NCBI GenBank assembly: GCA_963843285.1 | Contig: CAWJJO010000014.1 | Span: 119,437-183,436, forward strand | Source of the DNA: CAZDDB01 sp963843285 | GTDB taxonomy: Bacteria; Acidobacteriota; HRBIN11; JAKEFK01 | Direction: 5' to 3' | DNA length: 64,000 bases | Shown here: piece after piece, positions 27,171 through 36,028 of the stretch | Layout of the letters: each line of letters begins with the position of its first letter | Position numbering within the stretch: position 1 is the stretch's first letter | Made by a program: the position numbers and the translations under genes | The notes under the pieces: model-generated | The model's database searches: none | What the model saw: the letters and a program-made list of their open reading frames with translations, nothing else | Told to the model about the DNA's origin: nothing

Positions 27171-28167
27171 CTAATTTCCACAGTGTTTTGCTTCCTTTCC
27201 ATCACTCAGACGAAGAAACCGTGCGGCGTTGTTGTAAAAGATGTCACGCTTTTGCTCCGGTGTCAGGAAGTCCGCCGTGTCGATCGTCTCGATAGCCACT
27301 TCGATTGTACGCGGCCAAATCATTTCGTCGGATCCAAAGAGAATTCGTTTTCCGTATCCGGCCTCGACCAAACGCCTCAGGAAACGATAGAATTCCTTTC
27401 TTGGCAGGCTCCAGTCGTTGCCCGCGATATCCACGTATAGCTGTGGATGCGTATAAAGCATCGATATCATCTCGTCCACCAAAGGCGACCCAGCATGCAT
27501 CGCGTAAACTCGAAGACGAGGATGGCGGACTAGCACTTCTTCGAGTAGAAACGGGCTGGTCAGCCGCGCCCGGTATTTGGGACTAAATCGATAAGGGCTT
27601 CCGGGTGCCCCCTCTCCCATGTGGATTCCGACCGGAATGTCTAATTCTTCCGCCAAGGCAAGATAGGGTTCCAGTGTTTCGTCAGCCGGGCTCAGTCCGT
27701 TGTATTGGTTGCTTATTTCAGCGAACACCGCGAATTTACCTTCTGCGAACAGCTGGCGAAAGGCCGCCGGTGTCCGTTTTTCGTAATCGTCAAACGGGGT
27801 GGCCGGAATGATGCACTCAGGCGCTGCCGCTCGCCATTTCGCCACAACCTCGAGCGGTCCAGTGGTCACGGCCCGGATGTTGTAGAGTTTGAGAATGTCG
27901 AGCGTCTCCCGAAGGGAGCTGCTCGTCGGTGCTGGGTGCGCTCAGCCGGTTGGCACACGACTTCAACCGTGCAAAATCCAATTTTTCACGTGGATCCCAG
28001 CCGGGGAACAGGATTTCCTGATCGTTGGTGCAGACACTTGGTGGCGGTGTCCCGTACATGCTCAACGTATGCGCGTGCAAGTGCATATCGATGATGGGCG
28101 GTCTTATCTGTTCGGCATGCAGAGCGCCCGAAACCAGAAGAACAACGATGCCTGCCAGAATTATCAC
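27171..28167 (-). pseudogene. Secreted amidohydrolase cassette gene with one frameshift
   Basis: Most distal cassette gene. A signal peptide (MIILAGIVVLLVSGALHA) precedes PPIIDMHLHAHTL, the metal-binding HxH of the amidohydrolase-2 family. The frame breaks near 27920: reading CCC as CC turns EQLPSGD into EQLLRETLDILKLYNIRAV and joins the downstream frame, which holds LEPYLALAEELDIPVGIHMGEG, LLEEVLVRHPRLRVYAMHAG and ILFGSDEMIWP (metal-binding Asp). It is clearly paralogous to the cassette gene at 46206-47126, sharing QKRDIFYNNAARFLRL near the end. The start is 32 bp from the R' core of the flanking attC. Confidence 0.8.
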
Positions 28168-28290
28168 CGTCTGTACCTCTATAACATTCGTATTGGCGGC
28201 CTAACGCTCGAGACTAATATGCTGAATATTTGAGATTCAAAAGAGCCTCCTTTTTGTTAGAAAATCGAAGAAACAAAAAGGAGGCTTTAC

Positions 28291-29375
28291 ATGAAAGTCA
28301 AACACTCAGATTATAAACCTTTGGATTACGATTTGTTCTTCGGTATGGATGTCGACAAGAGGAGCATCACAATTTCGGTTTACAGCCACGACGGATTTGT
28401 GAAGACGTTACACACACCCTATGGATCGCAGCTGTGTTGGCTTGCATTCGGAAACGATTCGCCGACAAGGGCGTGATTCTTTGTTATGAGGCAGGACCAA
28501 CCGGTTTTGGTCTTCACGATGATCTGACTCAAGCAGGTTATCGATGCCTGGTCATCGCAGCGCAGAATCGCCGGGCCGCCGGCGAGCGCGTGAAAACGAA
28601 CCGGCTTGACAGCCTGAAAATGGCAGAAGAACTGCGGGGAGGCAAACTGGAAGGAATTCACGTTCCAGCCAAGCCCTACCGGTATTTAAGGCATCTGACG
28701 CGGTTGCGAGAGATGTTCATCTACCAAATCCGGGCCTGCAAACTTCGGATCAAGGCCACACTTTTGTTAGAAACGATACCGTATCCTCCGGCCCGACCGC
28801 GAAACCAATGGTCCCCAAACGTGATGCAACTGCTTCACAAATTGGATTGCCCGCAGGCAATTCGATTTAAACTCGATCATTTGCTGGCCGTTCTGGAAAA
28901 TTCCAATGAACAAATGAAAATAGTCAGCCGGGAAATTGTTGATTTCTGCAGCCGCCAGCAACCACTGGATGAGTATATGGCGTTGCTTCAAACTGTTCCC
29001 GGAATCGGGCCGGTTGTCGCTTCTTATATGTTAGCCCGTATTGGTGATCCTGCTTGGATTGCAAATTGCCGGCAACTGGCCGCATTCTTGGGATTGATTC
29101 CAACCGAACACTCCACCGGAGATCGCGTTTGGCGAGGAAACATCACGCGCCTGGGGGATCCGATCCTGCGAAGTAAGCTCATTGAAACCGCATGGACTGC
29201 AGTGCGCGATGATGCCGAACTGCGCGCATTTTACCAGCGAATTAAGATGCGGCACCCAGCTTATCTCGCTCCGCGGAAAGCCATTGTTGCGGTAGCTCGC
29301 AAACTGAGCGTCCGCATTTTTGTAGTGTTAAAAAACAAAAGACCGTACGAAACAAGGCCCTTGGTTCAACCTTAA
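28291..29375 (+). pseudogene. IS110-family transposase, frameshifted
   Basis: Start at 28291 with AAGGAGG seven bases upstream. The first 45 codons (LFFGMDVDKRSITISVY) contain the first catalytic Asp of the DEDD domain. The frame is then lost near 28430, and the other frame carries VILCYEAGPTGFGL (catalytic Glu), NRLDSLKMAEELRGG (catalytic Asp) and the C-terminal Tnp_IS116/IS110 domain (LLQTVPGIGPVVASYMLARIG). The bulk of the protein is intact, so a single indel or recoding signal separates the two parts. The inverted repeat GCCTCCTTTTTGTT/AACAAAAAGGAGGC just before the start could sequester the ribosome-binding site. Confidence 0.8.
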
Positions 29376-29867
29376 ATTTGCCTCAGGGGACGACCCGACG
29401 GTGAGCAGAACGGCGCAGCCTGCGTTAGTTCGTGCTTCGAGAAAGGGACCCCTGAGGCAAGGATCATTTCCTGGCAGCTGATCACGACGAATATTTTAAT
29501 CAGTGCGACGGCTTTTGCGCCGTGCCACGAATTTGCAGCAAGTCGAGCAGCCAGGAAAGAGAGCACTACATTACTAATTGTGTAGCAGATCCAGGTTATC
29601 CTTTTGCAGCGCTGCGCACTTGCTTTGGCACAAAGAACAGGCCTGCGATCCGTTACATCAGAAGTGTGTCTACTAATCAGCAGGCCTGTTCTTTGCACTT
29701 GCCAAAGCTTCGGCTCCGCGCTGCTGGGCAAATTTTCTTTACTTTACCCGCCTTTCGGCGTGCCACGGCTCCCCTGACTCTCTTAGAGGGGAAGCCGTTA
29801 AAGTAAGAAAATTTGCAGCTCGATTTGGTGGCACACCGGAGTACCGAGCTTGACATTCACATAGCAG
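29376..29867 (+). ncRNA. Structured non-coding right end, candidate bridge RNA
   Basis: No ORF of note. There are several strong inverted repeats: TTGCCTCAGGGG with CCCCTGAGGCAA (29386-29463), CACAAAGAACAGGCCTGC with GCAGGCCTGTTCTTTG (about 29628-29697), and GCAAATTTTCTTTACTTTAC with a near-exact inverse at about 29797-29817. IS1111-group elements encode their target-guiding RNA downstream of the transposase, so this position fits. The exact RNA boundaries cannot be read from the sequence. Confidence 0.5.
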
Positions 29868-30101
29868 CTCACCGGCAGCACCAAGCTGAACGAGGGCGTG
29901 GCGCTTGCAGGCTTTCCCCGGGCACAAACTTATCATAGCAGATAAAGATTTCCCTTTTTACAAGACATTAAACCGAGAGCAAGCAGCATGACCGAGTGAG
30001 GCGCAGGTGCTGTCCGGTGCAGTGAGTTGTTCGGGCACGACAGAACTTACAGCATGCAAGATTACGGGCTATAAGCTGAACTGATAAAATTGTATAGATT
30101 T

Positions 30102-31043
30102 CTAAATTTCCATCAAATCTTTGCCCACAACGATTCTGCCTTTAAAGTATTTGCGTACGCCTTCAGCCCACTGATCATCTGTGATTGAAGCATCATCGCC
30201 CGGCACAAAGTGCGTGAGTACGACCGTCTTAACATCAGCTTGAGCGGCCACCCTTCCAACGTCCTCTGGCGTAGTATGACTGGCAAGCAGATGCTCGCGA
30301 AACCTCGCAGCGTTCGGCACGCGTTTAAGTAGGGCCTCCAGTCCCGGCGAATACATCACTTCGTGAACGAGCACGTCGGCGCCCTTAGCAAAGGTGCCGA
30401 GTTCTGGCGCGTAAGCGGTATCGCCCGAGATGACAACAGAACGATCCTTCGAGTCAAAACGAAACGCATACGCCTGCTTGATCATCGGATGACGTACCAA
30501 GCACGCTCTTACGGTCACTTCATCATTCTGCAGCACGACACCCGGTTTGTCGAAGTCGTGAGGAAAAATTAGCGTACGCAAATCTGGCCTGCCCTCATCC
30601 ACAATCCTTGTGTCTATGTCTAAACTCATATAATTGAAAAACGCGTCAGTCATCTTTTTTAATCCGGGCGGACCATAAGTATCCACACGGAAAGACATGC
30701 CCGTGACCCAAGCGTTATAGATGAGTGGTCCGTACTCCAGATTGTGATCGGAGTGATGATGGGTAATAAGGATATAACGCAGCTTATTAAGCGGCACACC
30801 TGCGGCAACGAGTTGCCGTGAAGTGCCATAGCCGCAATCTACGACATAAGGAGTACCATGAATCAATAGCAACGTTGATGGGTTGTTGCGGCCTTCGCTC
30901 CCTACACGTGGGCCTCCTTTCGTGCCGAGTAAGATGAGCCGCATTCCTTTATTTTCTTGACTGAAGCAAAAATGATTCAGAACCCCATAGGAGAATGCAA
31001 GATTCGCAGCATTCATCAGAAACTGCCTGCGAGTGTGATACAT
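30102..31043 (-). CDS. Cassette gene: metallo-beta-lactamase-fold hydrolase with Tat-like signal
   Basis: 313-residue protein. The N terminus TRRQFLMNAANLAFSYGVL looks like a twin-arginine export signal. The mature part is a metallo-beta-lactamase-fold hydrolase: YVVDCGYGTSRQLV, then the metal motif ILITHHHSDHNLEYG (HxHxDH), VISGDTAYAPEL with the bridging Asp, and VVLTHFVPGDD with the last His. It is most like the RNase Z/arylsulfatase-type branch, so an exported hydrolase of sulfate or phosphate esters or lactones is plausible. It is the sole gene of its cassette, starting 35 bp from the attC R' core. Confidence 0.85.
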   Translation of the reverse strand: MYHTRRQFLMNAANLAFSYGVLNHFCFSQENKGMRLILLGTKGGPRVGSEGRNNPSTLLLIHGTPYVVDCGYGTSRQLVAAGVPLNKLRYILITHHHSDHNLEYGPLIYNAWVTGMSFRVDTYGPPGLKKMTDAFFNYMSLDIDTRIVDEGRPDLRTLIFPHDFDKPGVVLQNDEVTVRACLVRHPMIKQAYAFRFDSKDRSVVISGDTAYAPELGTFAKGADVLVHEVMYSPGLEALLKRVPNAARFREHLLASHTTPEDVGRVAAQADVKTVVLTHFVPGDDASITDDQWAEGVRKYFKGRIVVGKDLMEI

Positions 31044-31077
31044 GATCGAATCCTATCTGCAGAGACCTTCTGCCGCG

Positions 31078-31260
31078 CCCGAACGCTGGAGACCAGATAT
31101 GCTGAATGTCTCGAATGCCGAACGCTCGAGCTTGCGGCTCGGCCAAGCAGAATAATGATAGCGGAAAGAACACTCACGGGCAAAAGATGATTGTGACCGG
31201 ATTGCAAGCGGCTCGACTGAGCGAGGCGCGAATGTGGTCCGGTTGAGCGAATTGTTGGGC
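31078..31260 (-). other. attC site with an apparent IS end scar
   Basis: R' core CCCGAAC near 31078-31084, R'' GTTGGGC at 31254-31260. After AACGCTGGAG comes ACCAGATATGCTGAATGTC (31092-31110), resembling the IS110-element terminal repeat at 28218, at exactly the same distance into the attC. A second attC start, GCCGAACGCTCGAG, begins at 31117. The remaining site is about 144 bp. Confidence 0.7.
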
Positions 31261-31265
31261 TGCCA

Positions 31266-31535
31266 TCATTGCTTGCATTTAACGTGTTCCGAATGTGTAG
31301 AACGATCTTGGATAGCATGGATGGCCACATCATAGTCAGCGACTGAGTGGCCCTTCCTCTCTTCGGATTCGCGTACGGCCATGAGATCAGGAAGCGATTT
31401 GTCTGTGCCTATGGCCGCTAAAGTCAGAACCGCTATGCGACTTACCATCTCGGGCTCATATAGCAAAGCTCTTACAGTAGGTTCAGCTTGAAAGATGCGT
31501 AAGGAATTCACTGCTTTGCACGCTTCGATTTTCAC
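31266..31535 (-). CDS. Cassette gene: small HEAT-repeat-like protein
   Basis: 89-residue protein, cytoplasmic, no signal. The sequence is helical with paired alanine/leucine helices (VSRIAVLTLAAIGTDKSLPDLMAVRESEE), resembling one or two HEAT-type repeats. It is the only gene in a very small cassette between the 86-bp attC at 31.6 kb and the scarred attC. It stops only 6 bp before the R'' core, as is typical of compact cassettes. Function unknown. Confidence 0.6.
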   Translation of the reverse strand: MKIEACKAVNSLRIFQAEPTVRALLYEPEMVSRIAVLTLAAIGTDKSLPDLMAVRESEERKGHSVADYDVAIHAIQDRSTHSEHVKCKQ

Positions 31536-31561
31536 ACGATCAAACGCCAGCAGTTATGGCA

Positions 31562-31647
31562 GCCCAACGTTGGAGCTCAGCGGCCAGCCGCAGCGACCGA
31601 GCGGAGCGAGGGCGCGAGGACTGGTCCGCTGCAGCAACTTGTTGGGC
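31562..31647 (-). other. Short attC site (86 bp)
   Basis: R' GCCCAAC 31562-31568, R'' GTTGGGC 31641-31647. Arms are as in the long sites, but the central ~97 bp is missing; nearly identical in structure to the 86-bp site at 39067-39152. Confidence 0.8.
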
Positions 31648-31679
31648 GGCATAAGTATAACCGCAGGACAGAACGAGTA

Positions 31680-32075
31680 TTAAACCCAGCGTTTTACTGC
31701 CTTGGCTATGTCGCTCGGTAGCTCATTGAAACATATTTTGGCGTGAGGTGCGTGCTCATGCACGACGTTGATTAACTTCTCAAACAGAAGGAAATTGCTG
31801 GGATTTGCTCTGACGCCTGCTCCGATCATGACGCAATCCCACTGTTTCTGCTTGAGATGCTGCAGAACAACTGCTTCAGCCGTTTCGCCAAAATCGTGCT
31901 TACATGTTTGTGCAGAGTACCCTAGAGCAGCCAATTCGTCCTCAGAGGACTTGATGCCAGATAATACCTTCTCAGCGGTCATGCCTGGTGGATAGCCGGG
32001 TTTAGAGAAGTCAATCAGTGTTGGGTCTAAACCTATCACGAGTACGCTTTTCTTGTCTATCATAGACGTCTCCAT
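31680..32075 (-). CDS. Cassette gene: hypothetical protein
   Basis: 131-residue cytoplasmic protein. It starts like a receiver or Rossmann-type alpha/beta protein (KKSVLVIGLDPTLIDFS) and has a central WDCVMIGAGVRANPSNFLLFEKLINVVHEHAPHAKICFNELP that resembles response-regulator-like folds, but the conserved phospho-acceptor pattern is not clear. It is the single gene between a truncated attC on the right and the short attC on the left. No function can be assigned. Confidence 0.6.
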   Translation of the reverse strand: METSMIDKKSVLVIGLDPTLIDFSKPGYPPGMTAEKVLSGIKSSEDELAALGYSAQTCKHDFGETAEAVVLQHLKQKQWDCVMIGAGVRANPSNFLLFEKLINVVHEHAPHAKICFNELPSDIAKAVKRWV

Positions 32076-32127
32076 GTACTACGTATTCTATCATGCACTC
32101 GAGGATCCCTGAGAGCATCATACCTTG

Positions 32128-32151
32128 TGCCGCTCGAACGAGTTGTTCGGC
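32128..32151 (-). other. Truncated attC (outer right arm only)
   Basis: TGCCGCTCGAACGAGTTGTT with R'' GTTCGGC (32145-32151) matches the right end of other attCs, but no left arm or R' core lies between it and the start of the gene at 32075. Probably a deletion product. Confidence 0.6.
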
Positions 32152-32184
32152 CTCATATGTTGATTACTAGCGCTCATATCGATT

Positions 32185-32424
32185 TTACACGCTTACCCAC
32201 AAAGCAACCGTGAACAGGAGCGAGAGAAGGGCAAGGAGTGCGTACCAACTGCGAACGTTGAGGAGCATGAAGATAAATGTTGTTACGAAGACTCCAAGCC
32301 AGAGGAGGCGTAACCACTCCGGTGCACCTTCAAGGAATGGATGATAAATCGCCGGAATGACGGTGCCCATGAGGATTACATTTATCGTCAAAAGGACAAG
32401 TGCTAATTTCCTCTTTGTCATCAT
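32185..32424 (-). CDS. Cassette gene: small membrane protein
   Basis: 79-residue protein made almost entirely of hydrophobic helices: about residues 7-27 (LALVLLTINVILMGTVIPAIY), 38-55 (LRLLWLGVFVTTFIFMLL) and 60-78 (WYALLALLSLLFTVALWVSV). It starts 11 bp from the R' core of the flanking attC, leaving almost no untranslated leader. No family recognised. Confidence 0.6.
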   Translation of the reverse strand: MMTKRKLALVLLTINVILMGTVIPAIYHPFLEGAPEWLRLLWLGVFVTTFIFMLLNVRSWYALLALLSLLFTVALWVSV

Positions 32425-32434
32425 GTTTAGCGAG

Positions 32435-32616
32435 GCCGAACGCCGGAAATCAGCGGCAACGCCAAGCCGAGCAACGGCATGACGCTTGCAACTTTAGCCA
32501 GCATCATCACATGATAGCCGAAAGTCGCCGCCCTTGCACCTGAGTATATGACCAGGATTGCAAGCGGCATAACGTTGCGAGGCACAGGCGTTGTCCGCTG
32601 CATTGACTTGTTCGGC
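32435..32616 (-). other. attC site (182 bp)
   Basis: R' GCCGAAC 32435-32441 with arm AACGCCGGAAATCAGC; right arm GCAAGCGGCATAACG then GGCGTTGTCCGCTGCA and R'' GTTCGGC 32610-32616. Standard length and arms for this array. Confidence 0.9.
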
Positions 32617-32629
32617 AGCATCAGAATCG

Positions 32630-33028
32630 CTACGGGCAACTAGGTACAGTAGTTTCTTCTACTCTTGATACATTCGAACAACTTTCCAACGGTTTGTTGG
32701 TTTGAAAATCAAGAAGATCGTTCTGGAGACTTCTGCTGCTTCCGATAGTCAGATCTGTGACTTGAAAATCGGCGTAAGCAACCTTGCTTCCCTCGGCATT
32801 AAATGCATCGTAATGAAGCATCCCTGAAACAGTAAGGTGGCCGCCATTAAAAATGGAAACACTCAACCGGCACCTACAAGTTTCACCGGAGCAGACCTGC
32901 TCGAATGTCTCACTAATTGCAAAGCGGCAACTCGGACCGGTCTCCCCAATCTCCCCACCACATGCTGCCAAGATGATAAATCCCAAGTACGCGCCAATTT
33001 GAAAATACTTACTACGTTTCCAATGCAT
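32630..33028 (-). CDS. Cassette gene: lipoprotein
   Basis: Start placed at the ATG at 33028 (MHWKRSKYFQIGAYLGFIILAACGG), which gives a lipoprotein signal with lipobox LAAC; an upstream ATG at 33073 would add 15 residues. The mature part, about 110 residues, has paired cysteines (SCRF, VCSGETCRC, ESCS, PSCP) and beta-rich segments (RLSVSIFNGGHLTVSGMLHYDAFN) suggesting a small disulfide-stabilised beta-sandwich of the FxLYD-like kind. Function unknown. Confidence 0.6.
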   Translation of the reverse strand: MHWKRSKYFQIGAYLGFIILAACGGEIGETGPSCRFAISETFEQVCSGETCRCRLSVSIFNGGHLTVSGMLHYDAFNAEGSKVAYADFQVTDLTIGSSRSLQNDLLDFQTNKPLESCSNVSRVEETTVPSCP

Positions 33029-33125
33029 CAGCCCATCTCTTATTATGAGAAAACAAGCGGCAACAGATCTCATATAAATGTCCTCCTATATACCGGCCGA
33101 GCAAATGATATGCCAAGTATGGAAG

Positions 33126-33178
33126 GCGAAACGCTCGAATAACGAAATGAACTTACAAAGAGAAATGTATTGTTAGAC
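33126..33178 (-). other. Degenerate attC remnant (53 bp)
   Basis: GGCGAAACGCTCGAAT resembles the usual left arm GGCCGAACGCTCGAG with a base change, and TATTGTTAGAC resembles the right end TTGTTAGGC. The middle is absent. It borders the lipoprotein cassette. Confidence 0.45.
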
Positions 33179-33347
33179 TATCCAGACGGATAGAGTAGAG
33201 CACTCGTCTACAATGTAAATCGAAGCGCCTGGAATGAACCCCGTTTCTGGCACAGGTAGTTAAGCTAGGTCAATAGGATTTTACTCCGTTTTTCTTTTCT
33301 TTTTTGGTGTTCCCTTTTTTCTTTCTTTATGAAGGTGATTGTTGCCT

Positions 33348-34250
33348 TCAAACTGTTGAAATGTTGAAAACTCCTTCTGTTTGCTCAGTTTTTGTGCACT
33401 CTTTGGATCCGGAAGTTTCTAACTGGTTAGTAGAATAGAAATGTTCAAATTCGACTGGCGGCCGGTATCCCAGGGCCGAATGCAATCGCTTCTGATTGTA
33501 AACATCTTCTAGGAAGTGAGAGATTCGCTGATACGCCTCATTGATCCCCCGATAATCCAAAAGATGGACTTCTTCGTACTTTAAGGTTTTCATGAAGCTT
33601 TCCGCCCGGGCGTTGTCGTATGGGTTTCCTTTCCGGCTCATGCTGATCAGGAGGCCACTGGAGGCTAGCAGGTCAACGTATTGTGTGGCCGCATATTGAA
33701 CACCGCGGTCTGAATGGTGAATTGTTCCTGGTTTCGGCTGTCTGTTCTTGAGCGCCATCTGAAGTGCTCCCAGAGTCAGTTTTGTGTCGATGTAGCGTGA
33801 GAGCTGCCAACCAATGCAGCGCCGGCTAAAAGCGTCAAGAATTACCGCCAGGAAAATAAATTCCCTCAGCACCCGGATGTAAGTGATATCAGCTACCCAG
33901 AGCTGATCCATGCCGGTCAAACAAAGGTTGTCGGCCAGGTTCGGATAAACCGCCAATTCGTGATCTGAACGCGTTGTCCGAACGAATCGCTTTTTCCGAA
34001 CGCAAAGCAGATTATCTGCACGCATCAGTTTCAGGACCCGCTTGTGATTGATCGGCACATTCTGTCTCCTCAATTCGGCCGCAATCCGGCGGTAGCCGTA
34101 ACTTGGCCACTCCAATGCGATTCGGTGAATCTGATCCCGGATTTCAAGATCCTCCTCCAAGGAATCTCTCGACTTTGCCGCCCGGTAGTAACCACTCCTG
34201 CTGATGGAAAGCAATTCACACATGCTCTTGACTGACATATCCGCCTCCAA
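33348..34250 (-). CDS. IS3-family transposase OrfB (DDE integrase)
   Basis: 300 residues from the first in-frame ATG. It has an HTH_21-like N-terminal region (SKSMCELLSISRSGYYR type: CELLSISRSGYYRA) and the rve DDE domain with DQLWVADITYI (first Asp), TIHHSDRGVQYAA (second Asp) and NPYDNARAESFMKTLKYEEV (Glu). The frame continues upstream of the ATG (EKEQWQKHAYRIIADRKLEADM), overlapping OrfA, as expected for an OrfAB fusion made by -1 frameshifting. A slippery TTTTTTAAAAAGG-type run lies in OrfA near 34324-34337. Catalytic residues are intact, so the element could be active. Confidence 0.92.
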   Translation of the reverse strand: MEADMSVKSMCELLSISRSGYYRAAKSRDSLEEDLEIRDQIHRIALEWPSYGYRRIAAELRRQNVPINHKRVLKLMRADNLLCVRKKRFVRTTRSDHELAVYPNLADNLCLTGMDQLWVADITYIRVLREFIFLAVILDAFSRRCIGWQLSRYIDTKLTLGALQMALKNRQPKPGTIHHSDRGVQYAATQYVDLLASSGLLISMSRKGNPYDNARAESFMKTLKYEEVHLLDYRGINEAYQRISHFLEDVYNQKRLHSALGYRPPVEFEHFYSTNQLETSGSKECTKTEQTEGVFNISTV

Positions 34251-34261
34251 CTTCCGGTCGG

Positions 34262-34585
34262 CTATGATCCGGTAGGCGTGTTTCTGCCACTGTTCTTTCT
34301 CGCCTCCTCGAAGCTCAACAATGCCCTTTTTAAAAAAGCATTCTCCATGGTCAACTGCCCGATCATCCTCTCCAGTTCTGCGATCCGGGCCTCAAGCTTG
34401 TAGGTGTTGCCATTTCCCGCGAACGACTTTCCACCGTACTCACTGTGCTCTTTTCTCCATTTGCCGATCGTGATCGGGTGAATCTGATGTTCGCGAGCTA
34501 CCTGCACAATGCTTTTCCCAGATTCCACTTCCGCGATGATTTGAAGCTTGAATTCGCGGCTGAATTGCCGCCTCTTTAATGACAT
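34262..34585 (-). CDS. IS3-family transposase OrfA
   Basis: 107-residue DNA-binding protein: helix-turn-helix RQFSREFKLQIIAEVESGKSIVQVAREHQIHPITIGKWRKE followed by a leucine-zipper-like coiled coil (LEARIAELERMIGQLTMENAFLKRAL). It acts with OrfB, normally as an OrfAB fusion produced by ribosomal frameshifting on the A/T-rich run near the end of OrfA. Confidence 0.9.
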   Translation of the reverse strand: MSLKRRQFSREFKLQIIAEVESGKSIVQVAREHQIHPITIGKWRKEHSEYGGKSFAGNGNTYKLEARIAELERMIGQLTMENAFLKRALLSFEEARKNSGRNTPTGS

Positions 34586-34891
34586 TTTCGGTCACTCCTG
34601 TTCAGCTATACTAGCTTAACAGGTTGTGCCACTTCGGGGGTGCAGTCTAGCCCAACGCTGGAGATCAGCGGCAACACCAAGCCGAGCGAAGGCTTGCTGC
34701 TTGCAGCCAAACCCGACGAGCACCAAAGAATGATAACCGATTCAACCCTTCTTTTGCGCAAGACTTTGTAGGCGGAACTGCAAGCGGCAATGCCTGAGTA
34801 AGGCGCAGGTGTTGTCCGCTGCAACCGTATTATGAAAGGTCGCCCCTCCGGTGATAGCTTTCAGAGAAAACTATCAACCAAAGGAGCAACC

Positions 34892-36028
34892 ATGATCATT
34901 AGAAAGTATGTCGCATTCGATGTTCATTTAGCAACCATCGCATTTTGTATTCTTGATGGCGGTGGGAAGATTTTGTGGGAAGGTGTATTTGGCAATAGTG
35001 CTGAGACAATCCGGGATTTCCTGAGAGGGATCCGCGGCGAAGTTCATCTGACCTTTGAACAGGGGACACAAGCAGCATGGCTATACGATCTAGTCAGACC
35101 GCTGGTATCAAATGTGCTTGTGTGCAACCCCCGGTACAATCGCGTGGTATTGTGTGGAAACAAATCCGATCGAATAGACGCTCGAAAACTAGCAGAACAG
35201 CTCCGTCTGAATGCACTTCGACCGGTTTACCAAACAGAATATTCACTGCGACCCCTGAAGCAGCTGGTTCTCGGTTACGAGGCTCTCATCAGGGATTCGG
35301 TACGAACCATGACACGAATTCGCTCTTTATTCCAGGGCCGGGGCATCAGCTGTAAGGGCGGAGGACTTTACAATCCGGCTAAACATGACTTCTGGCTGGA
35401 AAAAATAACGGAACTGGGTCTTCGTTTTCGATTGCAGATCCTCTTTAGCCAATTGGATTCGCTGATGCCGCTGAGGGAAGAAGGCAAAAAGCAACTTTTG
35501 CTCGAAAGCCGAAAATATCCAGCCGTCAAACTGCTGAAGCGAATTCCCTGCCTTGGACCCATCCGTTCAGCTCAGATCGTGGCCGTGGTGGCAACACCAC
35601 ACCGATTTCGCACCAAGCGTCAATACTGGCCTTATTGCGGCCTGGCGGTTGTAAACCGCACTACTTCTGATCATGAAATTGTGAATGGCCGAGTGCAAAA
35701 GAGAATTAGAAAAGCTTCCACACGTGGTCTCAATCGCGATTACAGCCGAATTCTCAAACGAGTCTATAAGAGCGCTGCGCTGCAGGGCACAACTCATAAA
35801 CTGCTGGGACCGATTTATCAATCCCTGCTGCAAAAAGGGCTCAACCCCGCCATGGCTCGATTAACTATTGCCCGGCGATTGTCCTCTACCTCTTTGGCCA
35901 TCTGGAAAAAAGAAGCAAAGTTTGATCCAAAACTATTCCTGAGTCCGAGTCTTCATTCTAAAAACTGTAAGGAGGAAAAAAGAAAGAAAAAGCTCTCTCT
36001 TAATCAAGGAAAGGGAACAGTTCAATAA
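34892..36028 (+). CDS. IS110/IS1111-family transposase
   Basis: 378-residue DEDD recombinase. ATG at 34892 follows AAAGGAG; the upstream in-frame start would run into the terminal repeat. The N-terminal RuvC-like domain has RKYVAFDVHLATIAF (Asp), EVHLTFEQG (Glu), and NKSDRIDARKLAEQLRL (Asp pair). The C-terminal transposase_20 domain has RIPCLGPIRSAQIVAVV and the serine-containing NRTTSDHEIVNG region. It appears intact and unlike the first element's transposase, so the two IS110-family insertions are separate lineages. Confidence 0.9.
   Translation: MIIRKYVAFDVHLATIAFCILDGGGKILWEGVFGNSAETIRDFLRGIRGEVHLTFEQGTQAAWLYDLVRPLVSNVLVCNPRYNRVVLCGNKSDRIDARKLAEQLRLNALRPVYQTEYSLRPLKQLVLGYEALIRDSVRTMTRIRSLFQGRGISCKGGGLYNPAKHDFWLEKITELGLRFRLQILFSQLDSLMPLREEGKKQLLLESRKYPAVKLLKRIPCLGPIRSAQIVAVVATPHRFRTKRQYWPYCGLAVVNRTTSDHEIVNGRVQKRIRKASTRGLNRDYSRILKRVYKSAALQGTTHKLLGPIYQSLLQKGLNPAMARLTIARRLSSTSLAIWKKEAKFDPKLFLSPSLHSKNCKEEKRKKKLSLNQGKGTVQ

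Larger units (their letters stand above)
28213..29867 (+). mobile_element. IS110-family (IS1111-like) element in attC
   Basis: About 1655 bp inserted 14 bp inside an attC. Boundaries come from rejoining the attC arms. Subterminal inverted repeats are TATGCTGAATATT (28218-28230) and, inverted, TATGTGAATGTC (29852-29863). It holds a frameshifted DEDD transposase and about 490 bp of strongly structured non-coding DNA downstream, the arrangement expected of the IS1111 branch, in which the bridge RNA lies in the right end. There is no clear target duplication, as is usual for this family. Confidence 0.75.
28199..30035 (-). other. attC site interrupted by an IS110-family element
   Basis: R' core GCCTAAC (28199-28205) with the arm start AACGCTCGAG, then the insertion, then the rest of the arm from CTCACCGGCAGCACC at 29868 through the right arm (GGCGCAGGTGCTGTCCGGTG) to R'' GTTCGGG (30029-30035). 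Removing 28213-29867 restores a site of about 180 bp matching the other attCs. Confidence 0.8.
33235..34644 (-). mobile_element. IS3-family insertion sequence
   Basis: About 1410 bp. Imperfect terminal inverted repeats start TG: left TGAACCCCGTTTCTGGCACA (33235) followed by GTTAAGCTAG; right (inverted) TGCACCCCCGAAGTGGCACA ending at 34644, followed by GTTAAGCTAG. Two overlapping-frame transposase genes lie between. The right end is only 5 bp from the R' core of the next attC, so it landed at the very start of a cassette. I see no clear 3-bp target duplication. Confidence 0.85.

Noticed and set aside
32427..32639. Short ORF inside an attC; similarly at 34606-34824, 37595-37783, 42181-42384
   Set aside because: These frames begin and end inside attC arms and only reflect attC sequence.
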